Shown here piece by piece: positions 1 through 5,724 of a stretch of 8,366 nt of DNA. Numbering within the stretch: position 1 is the first letter of the stretch; every line of letters starts with the position of its first letter. The stretch spans positions 1 through 8,366 of the forward strand of contig CAZJDM010000178.1 of NCBI GenBank assembly GCA_964544765.1, given 5' to 3'. The position numbers and the translations under genes are program-made. Below the pieces are notes generated by a model. The model did not search any database and had not been told where the DNA came from. It was given only the letters and a program-made list of their open reading frames with translations. Source of the DNA: CAZJDM01 sp964544765. GTDB lineage: Bacteria; Bdellovibrionota_B; Oligoflexia; CAYFLR01.

Positions 1-147
1 ATTAAATTAGTTCAAATAAATGGAGTCAAGGTGGGGTTCAGGCCTAACTTACGATCAAAGAGACTCAAAATAACGTTTACAACGAATCTTATAATAAAAA
101 TGATGATAAGGCTGAAAATAATAAAAGAGAAACGAAAGGAGATACAA

Positions 148-900
148 ATGCAACCGAAAATTAAAGGTGTTGTTATCAAAGAAGTTGATAAAAAATTATT
201 TAAATACCTACATGCTGTTAAAGTAGCAACCTATAAACAAATAACCAGAGACATTTATCAGGAGTACAAACTCAAAAGTGTTGTTAATAGGCTAAATAAA
301 CTAGAAGATAATAAATTGATTGCAGGGTATCGAAGCAGACAACTAAATAATTGCAAGGTAGTGCATTTAACGAATACTGGTTTTAAAATGTTTGTATGCA
401 ACGAAGAATCGAAATTTGTTAAATTAAAAAGTGAATCTGTTCTGCATGATTTGGATCTTGTAGATATTCGATATAATTTATTGAAGTCACCAAGGATTTG
501 CTCATACTACACTGAAAATCAATTACAAGCTTGGGGGTCATATCTGCATGATGGAAAGTTAAGTCCATTATTAGGGATGAATTTCGACGGAGTTGTTGAA
601 ATACAATTTAAAAAAAGTGTTATGTTCATTCCAGTAGAGTATGAAAAATACGAAAAATATAGTCTACGTTATGAAGTAAGACTGAAAAAACTACATAGTA
701 GCGATGAAGTTCCCATAATTTTCTATGTGTGTAAAACAAAAGAGATCTTGAATCGACTCTGGTACTTAGAAAGAAAATTATTAAAAGGTAGAAAGCCCAA
801 ATTGTTTTTAAAACTATTAACTGAATTTAAAGAAGATAAGTCTCTAGTTTTTACAAACTGTAACAATGATTCATTAGCAATAGGGAAAAATATTGTTTAA
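148..900 (+). CDS. Replication-relaxation-like protein (winged helix plus degenerate PD-(D/E)xK-like domain), mobilization-associated
   Basis: The start at ATG 148 is chosen because AAAGGAG (135-141) lies six bases upstream. The frame is open to the left edge and has a GTG at 31, but that extension is a basic, low-complexity stretch with no ribosome site. The product is 250 residues. Residues about 14-80 read as a winged helix-turn-helix (VATYKQITRDIYQEY, a recognition-helix-like KSVVNRLNKLEDNKLI, then a wing). A conserved-looking LHDLDLVDIRYNL follows at 99-111. The second half has D147 in NFDGVVEIQ and E164/E166 in IPVEYEKYEKY, then a Tyr-rich helix, matching the layout of the replication-relaxation family, whose C-terminal half resembles a PD-(D/E)xK nuclease. 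Such proteins are encoded beside relaxase and coupling-protein genes on conjugative plasmids and ICEs. Any partners would lie left of the window. Family assignment is from remembered pattern, not a search; moderately sure. Confidence 0.6.
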   Translation: MQPKIKGVVIKEVDKKLFKYLHAVKVATYKQITRDIYQEYKLKSVVNRLNKLEDNKLIAGYRSRQLNNCKVVHLTNTGFKMFVCNEESKFVKLKSESVLHDLDLVDIRYNLLKSPRICSYYTENQLQAWGSYLHDGKLSPLLGMNFDGVVEIQFKKSVMFIPVEYEKYEKYSLRYEVRLKKLHSSDEVPIIFYVCKTKEILNRLWYLERKLLKGRKPKLFLKLLTEFKEDKSLVFTNCNNDSLAIGKNIV

Positions 901-903
901 TTA

Positions 904-958
904 GGAAGTAGTGTAATGGTGAGGGTTTGGTAAGTTTTAAACAGAACACACAACTTCC
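904..958. repeat. Inverted repeat between convergent genes, possible bidirectional terminator
   Basis: GGAAGTAGTGT (904-914) pairs with ACACAACTTCC (948-958) over 11 positions with one mismatch, separated by 33 bases. It lies between the stop of the plus-strand replication-relaxation gene (900) and the stop of the minus-strand cyclase gene (1034). It could end transcription from either side, but the loop is long and no U-tract directly follows, so it is not a textbook terminator. A T-run occurs only later, around 979-985. The rest of the gap to 1033 shows no convincing gene. Confidence 0.35.
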
Positions 959-1033
959 ATAATCATCTGATAATAATGGTTTTTTATACAAAATAGTAAT
1001 TGGAGACTGTATGTACTTTTGGCCTATTTGCAC

Positions 1034-1564
1034 TTAATGTCTCTCTTCGACTGGAATATACCTGATAGGAGGAGTGTGTTTTTTAAAATGCTTTCTACTT
1101 TCAGAATCTAATTTTCGAAAGGCCTGGGGAGAAAGTGAAAATCCATTAGATGCCAATGTGGCCGTAGTATTAATTGTTTGGCCAAAGACATCAAAATTTT
1201 TATGATTAGGACTCCCAATAGTACCGCATATCACTGTTCCAAAATGAATCTTTAAATAAAGTTTATTGGATAAACCCTGGCTTTGAAGCCAAGATTCAAT
1301 TTCGACCTTCAAGTTTTTAAGTGTTAGAATTCCAGTAGAAGCCAATTCTTCTGGAAAAACCACTAAACCAGCATCGCCGATAAATTTAATTACTTTTCCT
1401 CCGGCATCTTCTATTATTTTTCCCGATTGATTAAAAAATTCTGACATAAAGAAGAAAAGCTCTTCTTCTGATTTTTGTTTACTAAGTTTAACAAAACCAG
1501 TTAAATCAAAAAATGAAACGAGAAGATTGACTCTGGTGGGTTCTTTAATACCGCTTAGATTCAT
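1034..1564 (-). CDS. Stand-alone class III adenylate/guanylate cyclase domain protein, transition-state Arg replaced
   Basis: This 176-residue protein is one cyclase catalytic domain with no membrane, receptor or HAMP part. It would make a cyclic nucleotide, most likely cAMP, in the cytoplasm. The start has AGGAG seven bases upstream. The first metal Asp is D20 in SFFDLTGFVKLS. The Lys that reads the base and the second metal Asp are K60 and D64 in GGKVIKFIGDAGLVVF. The second base-reading position is D125 (NFDVFG), and a Lys/Asp pair normally means ATP. The transition-state Asn is N132. The position that should be the transition-state Arg (family pattern G..VN.a.RL) is T136 (GQTINTTATL), so activity may be weak, altered, or dependent on a partner. 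The upstream gap has a possible -10 box (TATAAT on the minus strand at 1660-1665) and an inverted repeat in the leader. The fold is certain, activity less so. Confidence 0.85.
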   Translation of the reverse strand: MNLSGIKEPTRVNLLVSFFDLTGFVKLSKQKSEEELFFFMSEFFNQSGKIIEDAGGKVIKFIGDAGLVVFPEELASTGILTLKNLKVEIESWLQSQGLSNKLYLKIHFGTVICGTIGSPNHKNFDVFGQTINTTATLASNGFSLSPQAFRKLDSESRKHFKKHTPPIRYIPVEERH

Positions 1565-1605
1565 AATAAACTCCTATTCGTATTAAATAGCGTGTAACAA
1601 CGACC

Positions 1606-1665
1606 AACTGTCGTCAGATAAATTTAGGAATCGTCAACCCATATGTCTGACAGTTACTTATTATA
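1606..1665 (-). promoter_or_regulatory. Possible cyclase promoter -10 box and leader inverted repeat
   Basis: Read on the minus strand, a TATAAT hexamer (1660-1665) lies about 95 bases upstream of the cyclase start. No -35 box stands at a good spacing: TTAAGT is 15 bases away and TTGAAT 20. Just downstream, AACTGTC (complement of 1649-1655) is repeated inverted as GACAGTT (1606-1612), and a second short pair, GTCAGA (1613-1618) and TCTGAC (1646-1651), lies inside it. The repeat could be an operator, a leader hairpin, a terminator for the methyltransferase gene, or a cassette recombination site. The sequence does not decide between them. Confidence 0.3.
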
Positions 1666-1705
1666 TTCAGATATTTTATTACTTAATTCAACCAGAAAGA
1701 TGCTT

Positions 1706-2488
1706 CTAGGCGCAACATGAGTAAAAGACTATCCTTTTTTCAATGTTAAAACTACCCTTTGTTCGGATCTCATTATCAACATACTGTTGGTATTGATGGT
1801 AAAAATACTCATTTACCTTTATATCGCCGGTACCTTCTAATGACTTTATATAATTAATAATAGCTGTCGAATCATCAATTTTCAAAATATCTCTGCATAT
1901 CTGTTTTTCAACCTTAGTAAAGTGAGGTTTTAATATATTGTCAGCATTTTCTTCACAAAAGGGTTCAATCATTCGTCCTCTATATTGAAATTGTGGATCG
2001 ATTGTTTTTGCTACTTCCCAAATTCTTGCCATATTAAATAGACTGTTGGTTATAATACCTACATAGCCTTTTCTTTTTAAAACCCTGGTCATTTCTTTTA
2101 CAGCTTTTTCTTGTGAGGAAGCATGATACAACATAAAATGACATATGACTTTATCAAATACTTCATCAGAGAAAGGTAAATTTTCAATATTTGCAACTTG
2201 ATAATCGGCAGGATGTAGAATATTTTGTTGGCAGGCTTCGATCATACCTTTCGAAATATCTGTTAAGGTTAGATTGCAAGCTGATGGTAGTTTATTATAA
2301 TTATTTTTCCAAAATTCACCGTTCCCACAACCTACCTCTAAAATTTTATCTTCGGGATTAAAATGATAATGCTCCCAAATCCAGTCCCAGATATTAATAT
2401 TTCCATATTTGTGGATTGAAATTCTAGTCTCTAAGTTATTGGGTTTAGCATATTGCTTTTTAATGAAGTCATTTTGTTGAGATAACAT
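1706..2488 (-). CDS. Class I SAM-dependent methyltransferase (Methyltransf_11/UbiE-like), probably small-molecule
   Basis: I prefer the ATG at 2488 (260 residues), with AGGA seven bases upstream. A GTG at 2524 would add 12 residues but has no clear ribosome site. Residues 49-57 (ILEVGCGNG) are the glycine-rich SAM-binding motif I. D77 in LTLTDISKGM ends strand 2 and should bind the ribose hydroxyls. VANIENLPFSDEVFDKVICHFMLYH (98-122) is motif III and strand 4, and EMTRVLKRKGYVGI is the typical post-motif. The region before motif I (RISIHKYGNINIWDWIWEHY) resembles a family of presumed small-molecule methyltransferases, often annotated only as UbiE-like and common on cargo DNA. The substrate cannot be told. 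The neighbours are a cyclase downstream and an acetyltransferase upstream, each separated by about 140-180 bases, so this looks like an independently transcribed cargo gene rather than part of a tight operon. Confidence 0.85.
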   Translation of the reverse strand: MLSQQNDFIKKQYAKPNNLETRISIHKYGNINIWDWIWEHYHFNPEDKILEVGCGNGEFWKNNYNKLPSACNLTLTDISKGMIEACQQNILHPADYQVANIENLPFSDEVFDKVICHFMLYHASSQEKAVKEMTRVLKRKGYVGIITNSLFNMARIWEVAKTIDPQFQYRGRMIEPFCEENADNILKPHFTKVEKQICRDILKIDDSTAIINYIKSLEGTGDIKVNEYFYHQYQQYVDNEIRTKGSFNIEKRIVFYSCCA

Positions 2489-2539
2489 TGTTAAATCCTG
2501 TTGATGATTGAGATTTAAAACCACTCTTTAAAACGGTGC

Positions 2540-2635
2540 CAAAATTTCAAATTATTTTTGAAGTGGCCCTGGAACATCGACCGCTAAATTACCCCAGATA
2601 TCGCTGATATCAGCTTTAAGGTTTTTGAAATTTTG
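2540..2635. repeat. Long-armed inverted repeat with central palindrome in the methyltransferase/acetyltransferase gap
   Basis: CAAAATTTCAAA (2540-2551) is repeated perfectly inverted as TTTGAAATTTTG (2624-2635). The 72 bases between them contain a perfect 12-base palindrome, GCTGATATCAGC (2603-2614). The structure fills most of the gap between the acetyltransferase stop and the methyltransferase start. It could fold as a hairpin about 96 bases long. The size is like an integron attC site, and the acetyltransferase stop reads ATTTAAC, which fits the RYYYAAC core, but I found no matching GTTRRRY at the far end. A terminator or a relic of a small mobile element is equally possible. Confidence 0.45.
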
Positions 2636-2671
2636 TGCCCCTAATGTCCATATTAGGTATAGCGTCCCTTG

Positions 2672-3118
2672 TTAAATCTCTGAATAATCTAGCTGCATAA
2701 AAAAACGTTCCTTATTTTCAACAATTACCTTGAAACCTAATCTTTCATATAATCGTTTTGCAGGATTTGATTTTAATACTGTTAATGTTACAGGTACATG
2801 CTTCTGTCTAGCTTCTACAATTATATCTTTTACAATTGCAGTACCATATTTCTTATTTTGGAATTGAGGAAGAATCAGAATACTAGCCAGAAAAATTGTT
2901 TCTGATTTATGTTCAACCGAGAGTGAACCAACTTTTTTACCATCAACCTCAATAATTTTTACCTTTGACGGATCAAATTTTTTTAAAAACATCTTGTCTT
3001 GCGACTGTTCATCCCATCCCCAAATAGGCGCAACATATTTTTTCAAGGTAATATGATGAGTGGTTTTGAGGAATTCAAAATCCTTTGTAGTGCTATCAAT
3101 TAATTTGTACTCAATCAT
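2672..3118 (-). CDS. GNAT-family N-acetyltransferase
   Basis: The 148-residue protein has the GNAT fold and would transfer an acetyl group from acetyl-CoA to an amine on a small molecule or protein. Residues 77-100 form motif A: strand 4 (LASILILPQF), then QNKKYGTA (87-94), the pyrophosphate-binding loop (usual pattern Q/RxxGxG/A, here with Tyr before Gly92). Motif B is VLKSNPAKRLYERLGFKV (114-131). The N-terminal part (LKKYVAPIWGWDEQSQ) matches a GNAT subfamily with a KxYVxxxWGWD segment. There is no own ribosome site: the start lies four bases after the stop of the 70-residue gene upstream, with only a distant GGGAG inside that gene, so it is probably translated by coupling to it. The specific substrate is unknown. 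Resistance or detoxification is a guess from family habit only. Confidence 0.85.
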   Translation of the reverse strand: MIEYKLIDSTTKDFEFLKTTHHITLKKYVAPIWGWDEQSQDKMFLKKFDPSKVKIIEVDGKKVGSLSVEHKSETIFLASILILPQFQNKKYGTAIVKDIIVEARQKHVPVTLTVLKSNPAKRLYERLGFKVIVENKERFFMQLDYSEI

Positions 3119-3122
3119 TAAT

Positions 3123-3335
3123 TTATGAATTTTCTATCTCCCAAACATCTTTTTCCCGATTGACTTTTAAGATATATCTTTCTCCAGATTCAACCTTTAC
3201 TCTCCAATAATCATATTTAACACCCACCCAGGCATCAACAATTTCTGCGACTTCGTACTCTATACCATCTTTTATAAATGAAATAGGTTTTTCATCAGCC
3301 TTAAATCCAGAGTATGTTTTTACTTTCAGTTTCAT
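3123..3335 (-). CDS. Conserved 70-residue small protein (YSGFKADEKP type), function unknown
   Basis: The sequence reads as a small, mainly beta-strand, soluble protein. It carries a pattern I recall from many bacteria as an uncharacterised family: YSGFKADEKPISF (8-20), DGIEYEVAEIVDAWVG (23-38), YDYWRVKVESGERYIL (41-56), then a DVWEI end. There is no signal peptide, membrane span or catalytic motif. The ribosome site is poor (AGAGAGA directly before ATG). It is the promoter-side gene of a two-gene unit with the acetyltransferase, with a four-base gap, which suggests linked expression but not necessarily linked function. It could belong to the family now given a DUF number near 6504; I am not sure of the number. 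Confidence 0.7.
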   Translation of the reverse strand: MKLKVKTYSGFKADEKPISFIKDGIEYEVAEIVDAWVGVKYDYWRVKVESGERYILKVNREKDVWEIENS

Positions 3336-3356
3336 TCTCTCTCTAGCTTTTTAATA

Positions 3357-3413
3357 TCAACTCATTTTATTATTTGGGTCTTCAAAATTCATGGTAGGAA
3401 TAGTTTCATTCAT
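3357..3413 (-). CDS. Possible 18-residue leader ORF
   Basis: Read on the minus strand, an ATG at 3413 opens MNETIPTMNFEDPNNKMS followed by TGA, ending 21 bases before the start of the 70-residue gene. AAAGG stands nine bases before the ATG. It might be a leader peptide or a very small gene. It could also be chance in AT-rich DNA, since nothing else supports it. Confidence 0.25.
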   Translation of the reverse strand: MNETIPTMNFEDPNNKMS

Positions 3414-3549
3414 TTTTATTAACCTTTCAACCAAATATTTTCATAAGAAATAAAACGTACTTCTTTTATGGAGATAGCTAAAAACCTAAGAAAACAAAAC
3501 CATAAATCCTTAATTTTTTCAACTAATCAAATCAACAAGGAGAATTACT

Positions 3550-3933
3550 ATGACAAGTTCATTAACAAAGGAAGAAAGATCTTCACCTCCATCAAAACCA
3601 ACACTTAATACTCTACCTATTAGAATGAAAAAGACTACAGCAAAAACATTAAGAACTATAGTTAAAAGGCTAAACAGAAAATCCATTGGTAGAAAAGTGG
3701 TGGCAGATGATGTAATTGCTAAAGCATTGTCACTTATTGAATCAAAACACTTGGAAGAAATTAAAACTTCAACTTATTCCAGTACCGATCAATTAGAATT
3801 ACAATACAGAAATTACTGCCAAAAGCATGAGATGATTTCCAAAGATGATTTTCTAAAAAAGCTACTTGAAGCAGGATTACCACAACTTGCTAATTCAATA
3901 CCAACCTACACCAAACCATCAGAAAATAAATAA
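3550..3933 (+). CDS. Small basic protein with ribbon-helix-helix-like core, first gene of the integration operon
   Basis: The 127-residue product starts at an ATG with AAGGAGA eight bases upstream. I do not recognise a named family. Residues about 20-66 (LNTLPIRMKKTTAKTLRTIV, then KRLNRKSIGRKVVADDVIAKALSLI) fit a strand followed by two helices, as in ribbon-helix-helix DNA-binding proteins, and are strongly basic. A linker rich in Ser, Thr and Gln follows, then a second helical part (ISKDDFLKKLLEAGL, 96-110). The gene is followed by an excisionase-like gene 72 bases on and by the integrase, all on the same strand, so a role in controlling excision, in the relaxosome, or in directing the integrase is a reasonable inference. 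A phage-type regulator is an alternative. Confidence 0.6.
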   Translation: MTSSLTKEERSSPPSKPTLNTLPIRMKKTTAKTLRTIVKRLNRKSIGRKVVADDVIAKALSLIESKHLEEIKTSTYSSTDQLELQYRNYCQKHEMISKDDFLKKLLEAGLPQLANSIPTYTKPSENK

Positions 3934-4005
3934 CCTATTGTTCTCACCAATCAAATCTTTCAATTAAACCACTCTTTTTTAATGAGTTTTTAAGGAGAAA
4001 GTGCT

Positions 4006-4239
4006 ATGTTACAGCCTAATAAGACTATCGTTAAGCAAAAAATAGATAATACCGATAGCGAGATGTTTGACAATTTAATAACAATGGACCAATTACTTAA
4101 AAGATTAAATGGTAAATTTTCTAGGCAAACTATTTACAATTATAATTGTAAAGGATTGCCCAGCGTCAAAATTGGAGGAAAGCTATTGTACTCTTTTTCT
4201 GATGTAGTCTCATGGCTATTGAGAAGGAGAAAACAATGA
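4006..4239 (+). CDS. Excisionase-like helix-turn-helix protein (MerR/AlpA-type, HTH_17)
   Basis: The 77-residue protein has AAGGAG well placed before its ATG. After a polar N-terminus, residues 25-72 form a winged helix of the excisionase/AlpA kind: LITMDQLLKRLNGKFSRQTIYNYNCKG (first helix and recognition helix), then LPSVKIGGKLLYSFSDVVSWL (wing and final helix). Such proteins bend attachment-site DNA and switch the integrase from insertion to excision, or activate integrase transcription. Its TGA overlaps the integrase ATG by four bases (ATGA, 4236-4239), and the integrase ribosome site lies inside its last codons, so the two are translationally coupled. This coupling strongly supports the Xis role, though the function is inferred from position and fold. 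Confidence 0.8.
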   Translation: MLQPNKTIVKQKIDNTDSEMFDNLITMDQLLKRLNGKFSRQTIYNYNCKGLPSVKIGGKLLYSFSDVVSWLLRRRKQ

Positions 4240-5429
4240 CAATCCAAGCTTATCCAACGAGTGCAGGTACTAAATTTAGAGCATATGTATATGTTTTAGG
4301 TAAATTAGTAGATAGTAAAAGAGGATTCTCAAGGAAAAGTGATGCTAAAACATGGTGTGAGAAAGTAAAACTACATTTTCAAAACAATTCATCAGTTGGA
4401 AAACAGGAGGAATATAGTTTTGATGATTTAGTTGAAAACTTTGTTAACATACATCTTGAAAAAAAACGTTTTAATACCAAAAGACGTTATCTTGAGGATA
4501 TTAATCTCAGACTCGAACCTTATTTTAAAAATCGACTACTAGGAACCATTAAATCCCGTGAAATTGAAAAACTTCAAATTAACCTTCGGCAAGGTAAATT
4601 GGGTTTTAGATATTCAATTAAGTCAGTCAATGAATGTATTTCACTTTTAAAAATGATGTTAAATAAAGCTGTTGAATGGGAAATGCTAACTAAAAATCCT
4701 GCTTTATTTATTAAACCGTTAAAACCCGAAGAAGCTGAAGATGACAACCAAACATATCAGTGGTGGGAAAAATATGAGGATGCAGTTAAATTTTTAAAAG
4801 TTGCAAAAGGTTATCACCTTTATGAGTTTTATTACACTGCCCTTAATACAGGAATGCGATTAAGTGAGTTGATTGGACTTGATAGGGATAATGTTGATTT
4901 AGAAAGTGGGATTATCAAGGTTCGTTTTCAATTTCCAAGAAAAGTTGGTAGATTAGTATTGCTAAAAACCAAGGAGTCCAGAAGAGATATACGTATGTCG
5001 CCTTTATTAATAAAGATAATTAAGGAGGCAATCTTAAAGTCAAGTCATCCTACAGCTGTTTTCAGCAGTAAGGATGGTAATCGAGTTAATGAAAGATCGG
5101 CCAATTTCGAAACCTGGAACAGAATAATCAAGAAAGCCAAGATTCTTCGTATAACATTTCATGGTCTTCGGCATACTTTTGCCAGCCATTACATGTTACA
5201 GGGAGGAAACATCTGGGATTTAAGGCAGATACTTGGTCATGCCAGCGTAAAACAAACTGAACAGTACGCCCATCTGTCACCTCTGCATGTTAGACCCAGT
5301 GTCGTTAGTTTTGAGCCTTGCGGTATGAAAAAATCATACCATTTGGGCTTGGAAAAAAATAATGAAAAAAAATCATACCAAAATCATACCACAACCCTAC
5401 ATCGAACTGCTGAAAACGCTGATTGTTAA
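4236..5429 (+). CDS. int: Tyrosine recombinase integrase of a tRNA-Leu-targeting element
   Basis: I place the start at ATG 4236 (397 residues), because AGAAGGAG lies just upstream and the start overlaps the previous stop. An in-frame ATG at 4212 lacks a ribosome site. Residues about 1-50 are a small arm-binding-type domain (TIQAYPTSAGTKFRAYVYV). Residues 60-160 are the SAM-like core-binding domain, and the catalytic domain follows. The active-site set is complete: R208 (TGMRLSE), Lys 244 or 246 (LKTKESRR), H309 and R312 (FHGLRHTFAS), H335 (LGHAS) and the nucleophile Y344 (EQYAHL). About 50 further residues follow the tyrosine, rich in Lys, Asn and His; their DNA carries repeated putative integrase-binding sites, which probably explains the odd composition. 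The gene ends close to the tRNA fragment, its expected attachment core. It should insert and excise the element at tRNA-Leu. Confidence 0.93.
   Translation: MTIQAYPTSAGTKFRAYVYVLGKLVDSKRGFSRKSDAKTWCEKVKLHFQNNSSVGKQEEYSFDDLVENFVNIHLEKKRFNTKRRYLEDINLRLEPYFKNRLLGTIKSREIEKLQINLRQGKLGFRYSIKSVNECISLLKMMLNKAVEWEMLTKNPALFIKPLKPEEAEDDNQTYQWWEKYEDAVKFLKVAKGYHLYEFYYTALNTGMRLSELIGLDRDNVDLESGIIKVRFQFPRKVGRLVLLKTKESRRDIRMSPLLIKIIKEAILKSSHPTAVFSSKDGNRVNERSANFETWNRIIKKAKILRITFHGLRHTFASHYMLQGGNIWDLRQILGHASVKQTEQYAHLSPLHVRPSVVSFEPCGMKKSYHLGLEKNNEKKSYQNHTTTLHRTAENADC
5322..5390. repeat. Four TCATACC motifs in the integrase 3' end, probable arm-type integrase binding sites
   Basis: AAATCATACC occurs three times in direct orientation (5331-5340, 5370-5379, 5381-5390). 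The first is also paired with an inverted copy, giving a perfect GGTATGA-N5-TCATACC (5322-5340). They lie 54 to 122 bases from the edge of the tRNA fragment. Lambda-type integrases bind short repeated arm sites beside the crossover core with their N-terminal domain, so this placement fits half of an attP region. I found no copies on the other side of the fragment (5515-5724). Confidence 0.6.
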
Positions 5430-5443
5430 GGAATTAGGGGTAA

Positions 5444-5514
5444 TGCCCAGGGCCGGACTTGAACCGGCACGTCCTTACGAACGAAGGATTTTAAGTCCTT
5501 TGCGTCTACCAATT
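5444..5514 (-). pseudogene. tRNA-Leu(UAA) 3' fragment: attachment site of the element
   Basis: Read on the minus strand this is a tRNA-Leu from the D-arm onward: TTGGTAGACGC of the D-arm, an anticodon stem AAGGA/TCCTT with loop CTTAAAA (anticodon TAA), a long variable arm with a GT/AC stem, the T-arm GCCGG-TTCAAGT-CCGGC, and the 3' acceptor strand CCTGGGC plus discriminator A. CCA is not encoded. The matching 5' acceptor strand (GCCCAGG) and most of the D-arm lead are absent; before AATTGG the sequence is unrelated AT-rich DNA. The fragment therefore cannot make a working tRNA. A 3' tRNA piece of about 70 bases next to a tyrosine integrase is the standard mark of an att identity block. Confidence 0.85.
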
Positions 5515-5618
5515 TATTTTTCACTTATTATGTAATTGATTAAATTTTGAGGTTGTTTTATTAAGAATCGGTCATTTTGGTTATTTCTAAAGTAGAGCAT
5601 AGGAAGCGGTGATTAATG

Positions 5619-5685
5619 TTGACGTCAGTATTATATTAACGATAATGTTAAATTAACAAAAGAGTTAATATAATGCTTGTGTTAA
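5619..5685 (+). promoter_or_regulatory. Promoter with TTAAC/GTTAA operator-like repeats upstream of the nucleotidyltransferase/XRE pair
   Basis: TTGACG (5619-5624) and GATAAT (5641-5646), 16 bases apart, form a good sigma-70 type promoter. A second -10 candidate, TATAAT, is at 5669-5674. The same stretch holds an inverted repeat, ATTATATTAAC (5630-5640) with GTTAATATAAT (5664-5674). Inside it is a palindrome GTTAA-A-TTAAC (5647-5657), and a further GTTAAC lies at 5681. The repeats cover the -10 and start region, which is where an autorepressing antitoxin would bind; the XRE protein two genes along is the likely ligand. Confidence 0.6.
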
Positions 5686-5724
5686 CTAAACATGTGTGTT
5701 ACAATTTACTTAAGGGGTTGAGTT

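Larger units (their letters stand above)
148..5514. mobile_element. Part of a putative integrative and mobilizable/conjugative element
   Basis: The span links a replication-relaxation-like mobilization gene, unrelated cargo genes, an excisionase-integrase pair and a tRNA-Leu attachment site. That combination is the usual make-up of an ICE or IME. The right boundary is set at the tRNA fragment; the left boundary is outside the window, and relaxase, coupling protein and secretion genes are not seen. It could instead be a plasmid or a prophage carrying an integrase. Confidence 0.55.

Noticed and set aside
1..165. A second frame (from base 48) reading a polar, Asn/Lys/Glu-rich stretch that ends at 165, overlapping the start at 148
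   Set aside because: It could be the tail of an upstream gene coupled to the next, but a TAA at 45-47 in the same frame breaks it and no start with a ribosome site is seen.
851..1033. Open frame of 60 residues on the minus strand directly after the cyclase stop
   Set aside because: No ribosome site, unusual Cys/Ser/Leu-rich composition, and it overlaps the end of the replication-relaxation gene; it is most simply a chance frame.
2672..2690. Integron attC site at the acetyltransferase stop
   Set aside because: One core box fits (ATTTAAC), but no GTTRRRY partner with matching arms was found within about 150 bases, so it is kept only as part of a speculative finding.
1034..3335. Pycsar-like anti-phage system built on the cyclase
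   Set aside because: Pycsar needs an effector with TIR or membrane domains next to the cyclase; the neighbours are a methyltransferase and an acetyltransferase, and the K/D base-reading pair points to ATP rather than a pyrimidine.
4212..4235. Earlier in-frame ATG for the integrase at 4212
   Set aside because: No ribosome site before it, whereas the ATG at 4236 has AGAAGGAG at the right distance and a four-base overlap with the previous stop.
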